Source: Chitinophaga sp. H8
Lineage (GTDB): Bacteria > Bacteroidota > Bacteroidia > Chitinophagales > Chitinophagaceae
Assembly: GCF_040567655.1 (NCBI RefSeq)
Contig: NZ_JBEXAC010000001.1
Location: 3,534,001 to 3,598,000, forward strand
DNA length: 64,000 nucleotides
Direction: 5' to 3'
Part shown: positions 44,190 to 53,042 of the stretch, one piece after another
How positions within the stretch are numbered: position 1 is the first letter of the stretch
How the letters are laid out: every line of letters starts with the position of its first letter
Notes under the pieces: model-generated
Database searches by the model: none
Seen by the model: the letters and a program-made list of their open reading frames with translations, nothing else
What the model was told of the DNA's origin: nothing
Made by a program: the position numbers and the translations under genes

Positions 44190-44562
44190 TGGAGTCGGCG
44201 GGAATCGAACCCGCGTCCAAACATATTCTCCGAAAGCTTTCTACATGTTTATTTATGCATTGGGTTGTCGGGACTTGGCAGGAGCATAACAAACCAACCT
44301 CGTCCTTATCCGTTTGAGCTTCAGCACTCACTCACAGAAACCATGAGTACCTATCCTGCTAGTTTTTTTGATTCAGCGGCGGGAGCTGCAGCGGGCAGCA
44401 ACTCAGGCGGCTATAATGGGTGCGCTAATCGCTGATTAGGCAGCCATGGCGTAGTTAGATTCGCCATTTGAAGTTTGAATATTCAGATTAACGTGCTAAT
44501 TATCCAACGCACGACATGCTTACACTTTCAAAGACCCTATGCTGTCAAAACCAGGCGACCCC
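44190..44562 (-). ncRNA. ssrA: tmRNA (transfer-messenger RNA)
   Basis: The gene is 373 bases on the minus strand. The 5' GGGGTCG pairs with the 3' CGACTCC to form the acceptor stem, and the 3' end has the T-arm GGGTTCGATTCCC. The tag-coding part (44465-44436) reads GESNYAMAA and then stop, close to the Bacteroidetes tag ending in NYALAA. The terminal CCA is not encoded, so it must be added. tmRNA rescues stalled ribosomes and tags incomplete proteins for degradation. A terminator follows and a TATCTTTG promoter element precedes it. Confidence 0.97.
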
Positions 44563-44578
44563 AATTCTTTCAACTATA

Positions 44579-44610
44579 CAAAGATACGATATATATCAGA
44601 GAATTACGAA
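44579..44610 (-). promoter_or_regulatory. Bacteroidetes-type promoter for ssrA
   Basis: On the minus strand a perfect TAnnTTTG -7 element (TATCTTTG, 44586-44579) lies 16 bases before the mature 5' end. TTCG (44610-44607) sits 20 bases further upstream as a near-match to the -33 TTTG. Confidence 0.6.
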
Positions 44611-44658
44611 TGCCCAATTGCAAACAGCTCATTTGCAATTGAGCATTCAGCAATTATA

Positions 44659-46005
44659 TTATGCAAACCATTTACTGAAAATATTACGCCATAAATCCAT
44701 ACCGTTGGCAAAGAGTAACAGGCCTAATAAAATAACCATCCCTACGATCTGTGCATATTCCAGGAATTTTTCGTTGGGTTTACGGCCGGTGACCATTTCA
44801 TACAGTAAAAACAATACATGTCCACCATCCAGAGCAGGGATTGGCAGTATGTTCATAAACGCCAGGATAATAGATAACAGTGCGGTCATTTCCCAGAATG
44901 CTACCCAATCCCACGTACCAGGAAACATATTACCAATACTCATAAATCCACCTACTGATTCACTTGCTTTTACTTCCTTGGATACAAAAATGAGGCGCAG
45001 CTGCTGTATGTATTTTACCAGCATATCCACACACTTATTAAATCCTGCAGGAATGGCCTCTAAGAAAGTATATCGTTGTGTTTTGAACTCAAAGAAATGT
45101 GACAAGCTTTGGGGAGCAATCCCCAGTACCCCTTCTTCAGGAACTTTGGCTGCAATTTGCAGCGTATCGCCACCCCGTATCACACCAACACTGATTTCTT
45201 CCAGCTTATGTTTCTTAATTTCCTTAACAAAATCGCTAAAATAAGGTGTGGGTTCACCATTCAGGGAAATCACCTGGTCACCTTTTCTGATGCCCGCTTT
45301 TACACCGGCAGACTTTTCGGTAAAGGTATCTACTACAAAGGGAAAGCGGGGGTATGCGAAAGGCGTCTTTTGCTTAATCAGTGCCCGGATGAACCCATCT
45401 GGTATTGGCAGACTTAATTCCTGCCCATCCCGCATGACTTGTATAGTTTTGGCTTCCCTTAAAATTACTTCTCCGGAAATAGTATGAAACTTCTGAATAG
45501 CTGCGCTGTCTACAGCAATGATGGCATCCCCGTCGCGCAGACCTATACTTTGACCCAGAGAGTCAACTGCAATACCATTTTTCACATTTTGTACCGGCAG
45601 ATAGGTATCTCCCCAATACCAGAGCATCATAGCGTATATGAAAAAAGCCAGGATGATATTAACAGTAACCCCGCCGATCATAATAATCAAACGCTGCCAC
45701 GTGGGCTTAGAGCGGAATTCCCATGGTTTGGGAGGTTGCATCATCTGCTCTTTGTCCATACTTTCGTCCACCATACCGGAAATCTTCACATACCCTCCTA
45801 AGGGTAACCAGCCCACTCCATATTCCGTATCTCCCTTTTTGAATTTAAATAGCGAAAACCAAGGATCAAAGAAAAGATAAAACTTTTCTACCCTGGTTTT
45901 AAACAGCTTGGCCGGGATAAAGTGCCCAAGTTCATGCAGCACTACTAATATAGACAGGGATAAGATTAACTGCCCGGCTTTCACCAATATTTCCTGTGTA
46001 GTCAT
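44659..46005 (-). CDS. rseP: Site-2 intramembrane metalloprotease RseP
   Basis: 448 residues. The zinc motif HELGH (His24, Glu25, His28) lies in the first transmembrane segment. Two PDZ domains follow (about 130-310: SIGLRDGDAIIAVDS and KAGIRKGDQVISLNG), and the last helices carry NILPIPALDGGHVLF with the third ligand Asp. RseP cleaves anti-sigma factors and other single-pass proteins in the membrane; here the FecR-type anti-sigma proteins in this genome are plausible clients. It follows dxr on the same strand, a common Bacteroidetes order. Confidence 0.96.
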   Translation of the reverse strand: MTTQEILVKAGQLILSLSILVVLHELGHFIPAKLFKTRVEKFYLFFDPWFSLFKFKKGDTEYGVGWLPLGGYVKISGMVDESMDKEQMMQPPKPWEFRSKPTWQRLIIMIGGVTVNIILAFFIYAMMLWYWGDTYLPVQNVKNGIAVDSLGQSIGLRDGDAIIAVDSAAIQKFHTISGEVILREAKTIQVMRDGQELSLPIPDGFIRALIKQKTPFAYPRFPFVVDTFTEKSAGVKAGIRKGDQVISLNGEPTPYFSDFVKEIKKHKLEEISVGVIRGGDTLQIAAKVPEEGVLGIAPQSLSHFFEFKTQRYTFLEAIPAGFNKCVDMLVKYIQQLRLIFVSKEVKASESVGGFMSIGNMFPGTWDWVAFWEMTALLSIILAFMNILPIPALDGGHVLFLLYEMVTGRKPNEKFLEYAQIVGMVILLGLLLFANGMDLWRNIFSKWFA

Positions 46006-46084
46006 TATTTCGTTCTACTTTTTTAAATATTGTGGTAATATATTGGATTTCCCACACCTTTACCTGAAAAAATTTGTTAATTTA

Positions 46085-47251
46085 CTATATCACAATGGCA
46101 TTAATAAGTGCGGCAGCATGCTCACGGGCGGCATTATCACTCTGATAATAATCATGTAAGGTTGGCACTTCAATAAAAGGAACTTTGGCCATTGTCTCTT
46201 CGATTACCTCTGTCATTTGTAAAAAACCAATTCTGTTTTTCAGGAATGCATGCACCACTTCTTCATTGGCTGCATTCATGACACAAGCAGCATTTCCGCC
46301 TGTTTTCAGTACTTCTGTCGCAATGGCAAGGTTACGGAAAGTTTTGGTATCGGGTTGTTCAAATGTGAGGGAAGGGTAATTCCGGAAGGAAAACCTTGGA
46401 AAATCGTTGGATAAGCGTTCCGGATAGCCTAAAGCATATTGGATAGGCAGTTTCATATCATGGAGTCCCATCTGCGCCTTGAGGCAGCCATCAGAAAACT
46501 GTACCATGGAGTGTATAATAGATTGAGGATGAATCACTACCTCGATTTGTTCGGGCGTTAATCCAAACAACCAGCGCGCCTCGATCATCTCCAGCCCCTT
46601 ATTCATAAGGGTAGCGGAATCGATCGTTATTTTGGCTCCCATGCTCCAGTTAGGGTGCTGCAGCGCATGATCTTTCTTTACATTGATCAGGAAATTAGGC
46701 TTTTTACCCAGGAAGGGGCCACCGGAAGCAGTCAGGATTACTTTTTCCACTTCACTGAATGTTTCTCCCAGCAAACATTGAAAAATAGCGGAATGTTCTG
46801 AGTCTACCGGGATAATAGGCACATTTTTCTTCCTGGCAGTAGCCATTACAATATCCCCGGCCACTACCAGGGTTTCCTTATTGGCTAATGCCACCGGTGT
46901 TCCCTGCTCTATAGCAGATAAAGTAGGTGCCAAACCGGCAAAGCCCATAATGGCTGCCAGCACCATATCCACAGAATCCCAGGCCGCTACTTCCACAATA
47001 GCCTTTGCTCCGGCAAAGACCTTTATGCCTTTATCAAATAAAACATCTTTTACCTGTTGATATTTGGTTTCATCCCCTATCACCACGGCATTAGGCATAT
47101 GTTTCAATGCCTGTTCTATCAGCAGGTCGGCATTTTGCTGTGCAGTAAGCACTTCCACATTAAATTTAGTGGGATGTGCTGCTATCACTTCCAGTGCCTG
47201 AATGCCAATGGATCCGGTAGATCCTAAAATGGCGATGTTTTTCTTACTCAT
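46085..47251 (-). CDS. dxr: 1-deoxy-D-xylulose 5-phosphate reductoisomerase
   Basis: 388 residues. The NADPH loop LGSTGSIG (9-16), ANKETLVVAG, the metal/substrate motif PVDSEHSAIFQCL and TIDSATLMNKGLEMIEARWLF are all as expected, and the length is normal. The enzyme converts DXP to MEP in the non-mevalonate isoprenoid pathway in the cytosol. It lies 79 bases upstream of rseP on the same strand. Confidence 0.98.
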   Translation of the reverse strand: MSKKNIAILGSTGSIGIQALEVIAAHPTKFNVEVLTAQQNADLLIEQALKHMPNAVVIGDETKYQQVKDVLFDKGIKVFAGAKAIVEVAAWDSVDMVLAAIMGFAGLAPTLSAIEQGTPVALANKETLVVAGDIVMATARKKNVPIIPVDSEHSAIFQCLLGETFSEVEKVILTASGGPFLGKKPNFLINVKKDHALQHPNWSMGAKITIDSATLMNKGLEMIEARWLFGLTPEQIEVVIHPQSIIHSMVQFSDGCLKAQMGLHDMKLPIQYALGYPERLSNDFPRFSFRNYPSLTFEQPDTKTFRNLAIATEVLKTGGNAACVMNAANEEVVHAFLKNRIGFLQMTEVIEETMAKVPFIEVPTLHDYYQSDNAAREHAAALINAIVI

Positions 47252-47340
47252 TTATGCTATTATTCATTAAAAAATACAAAGAATGCCAGCCATTCCCTGA
47301 ATACACTACGGAATATGGTAATTAATGGAGTCTGGGGCAA

Positions 47341-48834
47341 TTATTGAAGGTATTGCAACAATTCATCCGCCAACTTTCTGTCGTTACTTAAGCGGGGTAC
47401 TTTATTTTGTCCACCCAATTTTCCAATTGCTTTCATATAATCAATAAATCCTTGTTTGCGTACCGGCCTGATTTTCAGGGGTTGTAATATATTTCCGGTC
47501 AGCAGATCGTCATAATAAATGTTCTTTTGCCGTAAATTATGGTCCACCTTCATAGCAAACGCCTGCATGTTTTCCGGCATATTTTCAAACTCCACAAACC
47601 ACTCGTGATATGGTAATTCTCCATCCGTTTGTACTCTTGGTGCCACTGTAAATTCAGTAATATGCACATTTTCTTCTGCTGCTGCCTTCATAAGGCTATG
47701 TTCTACCTCCTCTCCGATCACATGCTCCCCAAAAGCAGAGATAAAGTGTTTGATACGGCCGGTAACTACCAGGCGGTAGGGGTTTGTGGAAACAAATTTA
47801 ACGGTATCTCCAATGTTATATGCCCAAAGTCCGGCATTGCTGTTAATAATTAAAGCATAATTTACCCCTACTTCCACTTCCTTCAAAGATAACCTGGTAG
47901 GGTTTTCATTAAAGATTTCATTGGCGGGGATAAATTCGTAAAAGATGCCGGAGTTGGTATTTAATAATAATCCTTCTTCTGTTTGTGAGTCCTGGAAAGC
48001 AAAAAAGCCTTCGGAAGCCGGAAATGTTTCCAGTGTATGAATAGGCTTCCCTATGGAACCCAGTAGTTTTGCCCGGTAGGGTTCAAAGTTAACCCCGCCA
48101 TAGACCAGTACATCCAGGTTTTTGAATACATCCTTGATCAGCTTACCGCTCCGGGCCATGATCTGATCAAAATACATCTGGACCCATGGTGGAATGCCAC
48201 TGATCAATGTCATATCCTGATTGATGGTTTCTGTAACTATTTTATCCAGCTTTGTTTCCCAGTCTTCAATACAGTTGGTTTCGTAGGAAGGCAGCTGATT
48301 GGTGCGCAGATACCTTGGGATATGATGATTCACAATACCACTGAGCCGGCCGGTAGGGATTCCTCCTACTCTTTCCAGTTCAGGAGATCCTGACAAAAAG
48401 ATCATTTTTCCATCAGCAAAGGAAGAATTTCCCGTTTCCGCCATATAATTCAACAATGCATTTCTGGCGGTATCTATATGATTGGAAACAGATTCTTTGG
48501 TAATGGGGATGTATTTGATCCCACTGGTAGTGCCGGAAGTTTTAGCCAGGTAAATAGGTACCCCTTTCCAAAGTACATTATGCTTGCCTTCCTTAATACG
48601 GTTAATATAAGGTTTAAACTGCTCATAGTCACGTACAGGTACAGCCTGCTTGTAATCAGTATATGATTGTATCGCTTCAAACTTATGATCTGCTCCAAAG
48701 TCGGTTTTCCTGCCTGTTTTAACTAAATCCGTTAAGATTGAATCCTGGTCTTCCACCGCCCTTTGCATTTCCTTCCTTATTCTGCTACTTACAATGGAAG
48801 CAAATGGTTTGGCCAGCAGTGATTTAAACTTCAT
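47341..48834 (-). CDS. GH3-family acyl-adenylate synthetase-like protein
   Basis: 497 residues of the GH3 auxin-responsive-promoter family, an adenylate-forming fold. It shows the AMP-binding loop AKTSGTTSGIKYIPIT (about 107-122), then YGGVNFEPY and ETFPASEGFFAFQD, with Tyr/Asp motifs YALIINSNAGLWAYNIGDTVKF in the C-terminal half. Plant GH3 enzymes join acids to amino acids; the bacterial substrates are not known. No signal peptide is seen. It is read in the same direction as dxr and rseP. Confidence 0.9.
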   Translation of the reverse strand: MKFKSLLAKPFASIVSSRIRKEMQRAVEDQDSILTDLVKTGRKTDFGADHKFEAIQSYTDYKQAVPVRDYEQFKPYINRIKEGKHNVLWKGVPIYLAKTSGTTSGIKYIPITKESVSNHIDTARNALLNYMAETGNSSFADGKMIFLSGSPELERVGGIPTGRLSGIVNHHIPRYLRTNQLPSYETNCIEDWETKLDKIVTETINQDMTLISGIPPWVQMYFDQIMARSGKLIKDVFKNLDVLVYGGVNFEPYRAKLLGSIGKPIHTLETFPASEGFFAFQDSQTEEGLLLNTNSGIFYEFIPANEIFNENPTRLSLKEVEVGVNYALIINSNAGLWAYNIGDTVKFVSTNPYRLVVTGRIKHFISAFGEHVIGEEVEHSLMKAAAEENVHITEFTVAPRVQTDGELPYHEWFVEFENMPENMQAFAMKVDHNLRQKNIYYDDLLTGNILQPLKIRPVRKQGFIDYMKAIGKLGGQNKVPRLSNDRKLADELLQYLQ

Positions 48835-49335
48835 GCCCTATATTTTAAAAATAGTTGAAATAATTTTGCCAACTACCATGAAACCAGTCTGCAACCTCCC
48901 TGTTCAGAGGGGTATGCGATATGGCAGTTTGTTTGGTTTTAGTAGAAACGCACAGCCAAAACAAGGTAAACACACGGAAGTAAACGACAAAAGTATACAA
49001 AATTGTGCTCCTTTGCATGGCAAGATAAAGGTTTTTCGGGCATGGTAACAACTGGTTTTTACCGGCGGGAAAGCCCTGTTACAACAGGCAAAACCCTGTA
49101 AATATGCTCGTTATAGTGTGGGAGGGCTTATACACTGTGTAAAAAAGACATAGATATATCTTATAATAGTTTGTTAAAATAATCTAAAATTGAAGAAACT
49201 ACGTATCTTTGAAAAATATTAAGTTCTTGTACAGTTAATTCCACTTGCTTACACATAAGAATTTAAAATAGCCAGAAAACTTTGTTAATTAAAAAAACAA
49301 GTGGTACTTTTGCGGAAATTATATTTTGGATAATT
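48835..49335. other. 500-bp intergenic region upstream of rplU
   Basis: This region separates the divergent GH3 and rplU genes. It carries the rplU promoter at its right end. The rest is AT-rich and I see no further gene. A second TATCTTTG (49204-49211) has no well-placed -33 element and is uncertain. Confidence 0.5.
49281..49312 (+). promoter_or_regulatory. Bacteroidetes-type promoter for rplU-rpmA
   Basis: TTTG at 49281-49284 and a perfect TAnnTTTG (TACTTTTG, 49305-49312), 20 bases apart, match the -33/-7 pattern of the phylum. The -7 element ends 23 bases before the rplU ATG at 49336. Confidence 0.75.
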
Positions 49336-49638
49336 ATGTTTGCAGTTGTAAAAATCGCAGGTCAGCAATTTAAGGTACAAAAAGACCAGGAAATTTTTGT
49401 ACAGCAGTTACAGGGTAATGTAGGAGATAGCGTTGAGTTTTCTGAAGTGCTGTTAACAGACAATGCTGGTACGCTGGCCGTTGGTACTGATGTAAAATCA
49501 GTAGTTAAAGCAGAGATCTTAGGACATGTTCAAGGCGACAAGGTTATCGCTTTCAAAATGAAGAGAAGAAAAGGCTTCAGAAAGAAAGTGGGTCACCGTA
49601 CGCATTTTACAAAGATCAAGATCAACGAAATCGCTTAA
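49336..49638 (+). CDS. rplU: 50S ribosomal protein L21
   Basis: 100 residues from the ATG at 49336. This start is chosen because MFAVVKIAGQQFKV is the family N-terminus and the promoter lies inside the longer frame. The C-terminus KMKRRKGFRKKVGHRTHFTKIKI is the rRNA-binding signature. It is the first gene of rplU-rpmA, with 35 bases to rpmA. Confidence 0.98.
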   Translation: MFAVVKIAGQQFKVQKDQEIFVQQLQGNVGDSVEFSEVLLTDNAGTLAVGTDVKSVVKAEILGHVQGDKVIAFKMKRRKGFRKKVGHRTHFTKIKINEIA

Positions 49639-49673
49639 TTTTCTATTGACTAAAGTTTAAAGATTATAATAAA

Positions 49674-49952
49674 ATGGCACATAAAAAAGGTGAAGGTAGT
49701 GTAAGAAACGGCCGTGACTCTCAAAGCAAAAGGCTTGGAGTGAAAATTTTTGGTGGTCAACCTGCATTGGCTGGTAACGTTATCGTTCGCCAAAGAGGTA
49801 CGGTGTATCATCCTGGACAGAATGTAGGCGTTGGTAAAGATTTTACCATTTACGCTATTGCTGATGGTGTGGTTGAATTCAGGAAAGGTCGCCAGAACAG
49901 GACTACTATTTCTGTTAAAGCATTTGACACCACTGCGCAAGTAGAAGCTTAA
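49674..49952 (+). CDS. rpmA: 50S ribosomal protein L27
   Basis: 92 residues beginning [20 protein letters not shown], the usual start with no cleaved N-terminal extension, followed by [18 protein letters not shown]27 places its N-terminal tail near the peptidyl-transferase centre. It is co-transcribed with rplU. Confidence 0.98.
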   Translation: MAHKKGEGSVRNGRDSQSKRLGVKIFGGQPALAGNVIVRQRGTVYHPGQNVGVGKDFTIYAIADGVVEFRKGRQNRTTISVKAFDTTAQVEA

Positions 49953-50018
49953 GCGTAGTGTTTGCCATAAAGTTTTTTTTAATACCCAATTTAATTACTA
50001 ACCCAAATTCAAAAAACA

Positions 50019-50456
50019 ATGGCAACAATTAAAAAAGCTGCTCCTAAAAAAGCGGCGCCTAAAAAGAAAGCTGCAGCTAAGAAAGCCGCTCCTAAAAAAG
50101 CTGCTGCTAAGAAAGCTGCTCCAAAGAAAAAAGTAGCTGCTAAGAAAGCTGCTCCTAAAAAAGCCGCTGCTAAGAAAGCTGCTCCAAAGAAAAAAGCTGC
50201 TGCTAAGAAAGCTGCTCCTAAAAAAGCCGCTGCTAAGAAAGCTGCTCCAAAGAAAGCTGCTGCTAAGAAAGCCGCTCCTAAAAAAGCTGCTGCTAAGAAA
50301 GCTGCTCCAAAGAAAAAAGCTGCTGCTAAAAAACCAGCTGCTAAAAAACCTGCTGCTAAGAAGCCTGCCGCTAAAAAACCTGCTGCTAAAAAACCTGCTG
50401 CTAAGAAAAAAGCACCAGCTCCAGCACCAGCTGCGCCTGCATCTCCAGCAATGTAA
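50019..50456 (+). CDS. Lys/Ala/Pro-repeat histone H1-like protein
   Basis: 145 residues made almost wholly of KKAAPKK / AAKKAAPKKAAAKK units, ending in a short KKKAPAPAPAAPASPAM tail. It is very basic and without hydrophobic core, like bacterial histone H1-like (Hc1/AlgP-tail) DNA-binding proteins. The underlying DNA is also a tandem array of gctgctaagaaa / gctcctaaaaaa units and should be prone to length change. It follows rpmA by 66 bases and is closed by a terminator. It is likely a nucleoid-associated or nucleic-acid-binding protein. Confidence 0.85.
   Translation: MATIKKAAPKKAAPKKKAAAKKAAPKKAAAKKAAPKKKVAAKKAAPKKAAAKKAAPKKKAAAKKAAPKKAAAKKAAPKKAAAKKAAPKKAAAKKAAPKKKAAAKKPAAKKPAAKKPAAKKPAAKKPAAKKKAPAPAPAAPASPAM
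50040..50413 (+). repeat. Tandem coding repeats of Ala-Lys units
   Basis: Short near-identical units (GCTGCTAAGAAAGCTGCTCC and variants) repeat across most of the histone-like gene, with synonymous variation (gct/gcc/gca, aag/aaa). Replication slippage could change the number of units between strains. Confidence 0.85.
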
Positions 50457-50480
50457 AATTGGATTTACAACCGTAGTTAT

Positions 50481-50514
50481 AAAAGATCCTGGCAAATGCC
50501 GGGATCTTTTTTTT
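50481..50514 (+). terminator. Rho-independent terminator after the histone-like gene
   Basis: AAAAGATCC-T-GGC pairs with GCC-G-GGATCTTTT around an AAAT loop and continues into a run of eight T. It lies 25 bases after the stop codon. Confidence 0.9.
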
Positions 50515-50629
50515 ATACCCACTCCCCATATCCCCCAACAAAAAGCTAATTTCATAATTACATTTTCCCGGGTTAGCTTTGAGGCCACCTGCTGAAAGCT
50601 AACTGCTCCAGCTAAAAGCATATCATCTA

Positions 50630-52312
50630 ATGGACAACAGTACTATTGCAGATAATTTTTCCCTGCTATCCAAATTAATGGACATTCACGGCGAGAATAG
50701 TTTTAAAGCCAAATCTTTTGCCAACGCAGCATTTACCGTTGATAAACTACCGGTACAATTGAAAGACACGGCACCGGAAGATATCTTCCGCATTAAAGGT
50801 ATTGGTGAATCTACGGGCAAAAGCATACAGGAAATGTTGCAAACCAATCACTTTGCCCTACTCGACACTTATTTGCAGATAACCCCTCCCGGAATACTGG
50901 AGATCATGAAAATAAAGGGCCTGGGGCCCAAAAAGATTGCCACTATCTGGAAAGAGCTGGAAATTGAAAGCATGGGGGAACTGCTCTACGCCTGTAATGA
51001 AAACCGCCTGTTATTACTCAAAGGCTTTGGTGAAAAAACCCAGGAAAGTGTCAGGCAAAATATTGAGTTCTATCTTTCCAATAAGGCCCGCTTTCTCTAT
51101 GCTGAGGTAGAAACCTTTGCGCTTACCTTAGCACAAACACTGCAATCCGCCTTCGCTCCTGCTCCGGTAGCCCTCACGGGGAAATTCCGCAGGAATGAAA
51201 TTATCATTGATGAAGTGGAACTGGTAATAGGCATGCCGCTGGAGGCGATACAATCTTACCTCGCTACCTTACCCGACTTTCATTTACTGGAAACCACAGA
51301 CAACACCTCATTATGGCAGCAGGCACAGCAGGCCAAAGTGAAAATTTATGCCTGCAGCCCGGCTGATTTTGCAGCTACCCTTTTTACTACTACCGGATCT
51401 GAAGACTTTCTGAAGCAATTTTATGCTGCAGGTGGAGAGCAACACATAGCTCAGAGCGAAACTGAAGCAGCTATCTTTGAGAAAGCAGGTATGCAATATA
51501 TAGCTCCCTTCCTCCGCGAAGGTACGCAGGTCATAGTCCAGGCTCGCCAGCACCAGCTTCCCACACTCATTACAACTGCGGATATTAAAGGGATTATTCA
51601 CTCCCATAGCCAGTGGAGCGATGGGTTGTTTTCTCTCGAAGAAATGGCCATAGCAGCTAAAGCACAAGGATTTGAATACCTGGTCATCAGTGATCACTCT
51701 AAATCCGCTTTTTATGCCAATGGATTAAGTGTGGAAAGGATAGCAGCACAACATGAACAGATCGCGCTGCTCAATCAGCAACTGGCCCCTTTCCGCATTT
51801 TTAAAAGCATAGAGGCCGATATCCTCAATGACGGGACATTGGATTATCCTGATGAAATCCTGGCTTCTTTCGACCTCGTTATTGCCTCCGTCCATTCAAA
51901 TCTGAAGATGAGTGAGGAAAAAGCCATGTCCCGCCTGTTAAAGGCAGTAGAAAATCCTTACACCACTATACTCGGACATATGACCGGCCGTTTGCTTTTA
52001 AGCAGAAACGGTTACCCGGTCAATCATCAGCAGATCATAGATGCCTGCGCACAACATCAGGTAGTTATTGAACTGAATGCCCATCCCCGGCGTTTAGATA
52101 TTGACTGGCAATGGATACCTTATGCCCTGGAAAAGAATGTACTGATTTCCGTTGATCCGGATGCACACAGTATTGAGGGATACAAGGATATACGTTTTGG
52201 GACCCTCGCCGCGCAAAAAGGAGGTGTTACCAGCAAAAATAACCTAAGCAGTTATTCACTTCCCATGTTTGAAACATTTATACAACAACGAAAGCAACTG
52301 AAAAATATCTGA
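50630..52312 (+). CDS. DNA polymerase X-like / PHP-domain protein
   Basis: 560 residues. The N-terminal part (1-150) has helix-hairpin-helix elements (IKGIGESTGKS, IKGLGPKK, LKGFGEKTQ) of PolX. The nucleotidyltransferase region at 183-200 (TGKFRRNEIIIDEVELVIG) has EVE (195-197) where PolX has D-x-D, so polymerase activity is doubtful. The C-terminal PHP domain (about 318-545) is intact: HSH (324-326), Asp331, SDHS (Asp355, His356), Glu395, His422, His450 and DAH (Asp511, His513). It probably retains PHP phosphoesterase/nuclease activity. It overlaps nothing and abuts the next gene by 1 base. Confidence 0.88.
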   Translation: MDNSTIADNFSLLSKLMDIHGENSFKAKSFANAAFTVDKLPVQLKDTAPEDIFRIKGIGESTGKSIQEMLQTNHFALLDTYLQITPPGILEIMKIKGLGPKKIATIWKELEIESMGELLYACNENRLLLLKGFGEKTQESVRQNIEFYLSNKARFLYAEVETFALTLAQTLQSAFAPAPVALTGKFRRNEIIIDEVELVIGMPLEAIQSYLATLPDFHLLETTDNTSLWQQAQQAKVKIYACSPADFAATLFTTTGSEDFLKQFYAAGGEQHIAQSETEAAIFEKAGMQYIAPFLREGTQVIVQARQHQLPTLITTADIKGIIHSHSQWSDGLFSLEEMAIAAKAQGFEYLVISDHSKSAFYANGLSVERIAAQHEQIALLNQQLAPFRIFKSIEADILNDGTLDYPDEILASFDLVIASVHSNLKMSEEKAMSRLLKAVENPYTTILGHMTGRLLLSRNGYPVNHQQIIDACAQHQVVIELNAHPRRLDIDWQWIPYALEKNVLISVDPDAHSIEGYKDIRFGTLAAQKGGVTSKNNLSSYSLPMFETFIQQRKQLKNI

Positions 52313-52313
52313 T

Positions 52314-53021
52314 ATGCTGCTGCTCCTTGCACTCGCCATTGCTCCGGGATTAGCTATATGCCTGTTCATTTACGCTATGGATAAATACGATAAGGAACCT
52401 TTAGGCTTGCTGATCCGTAGCTTTTTGCTGGGAATATTATGTGTTTGCTTTCCTTTAGTAATACAATTCCTGGCTATGAGTGCCGGATTACGGGAAAATC
52501 CGGGTTCAATAGCAGGCACCGCAATATTTGCCTATGCTGTAGTAGGCTTATCAGAAGAATTAGGCAAATTTCTGGTACTGCGGTATTATGCATATCCCAA
52601 ACCAGCATTTAACGAACCTTACGATGGTATTGTTTATGCTGTTATGGTAGGGATGGGATTTGCTACAGCTGAAAATATCGTGTATGTATTGCAGTACGGA
52701 GTAGGTACCGGTATAGCACGCATGTTCCTTTCTGTACCTGCACATGCTACTTTTGCAATACTGATGGGACATTATGCAGGCCTGGCTAAATTCAAACCCG
52801 GACAAAGTGGCACTTACCTCTTTTATGGCTTATTCCTTGCTGTGTTTTTCCACGGTACCTTTGATTTTTTCCTTTTCCTGGGTAACAATTTATTATTACT
52901 GGGAGGATCACTTGTTTCTTTATACATAGGGATAAGATTATCCGTTACAGCAGTCAAAAAACACCGCGCATTATCCCGGAGCTTGTATGAATCCGATTAT
53001 TTCAACAATATACAGGAATAG
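52314..53021 (+). CDS. PrsW-type intramembrane protease
   Basis: 235 residues with about six to seven hydrophobic segments. The family motifs are EELGK (Glu81-Glu82), ATAEN (Glu120), HATFAILMGH (His144, His153) and FHGTFDF. PrsW proteases cleave anti-sigma factors within the membrane. The start is 1 base after the PolX-like gene stop, so the two are translationally linked. The client protein is unknown. Confidence 0.9.
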   Translation: MLLLLALAIAPGLAICLFIYAMDKYDKEPLGLLIRSFLLGILCVCFPLVIQFLAMSAGLRENPGSIAGTAIFAYAVVGLSEELGKFLVLRYYAYPKPAFNEPYDGIVYAVMVGMGFATAENIVYVLQYGVGTGIARMFLSVPAHATFAILMGHYAGLAKFKPGQSGTYLFYGLFLAVFFHGTFDFFLFLGNNLLLLGGSLVSLYIGIRLSVTAVKKHRALSRSLYESDYFNNIQE

Positions 53022-53042
53022 CTTTTATTAAAACAACTGAAA

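Noticed and set aside
40913..44562. Island integrated at ssrA with flanking attachment repeats
   Set aside because: No second copy of the ssrA 3' end and no integrase is found in the segment; location alone is not enough.
44516..45244. Plus-strand open frame across ssrA promoter and rseP
   Set aside because: It lies opposite the well-supported rseP gene and the ssrA 5' end and has no recognisable domain.
49204..49211. TATCTTTG as a second rplU promoter
   Set aside because: No TTTG lies at a suitable distance upstream; the element at 49305-49312 is a full match.
49998..50621. Antisense open frame rich in Ser, Phe and Trp
   Set aside because: It is the reverse reading of the Lys/Ala codon repeats of the histone-like gene and has no independent support.
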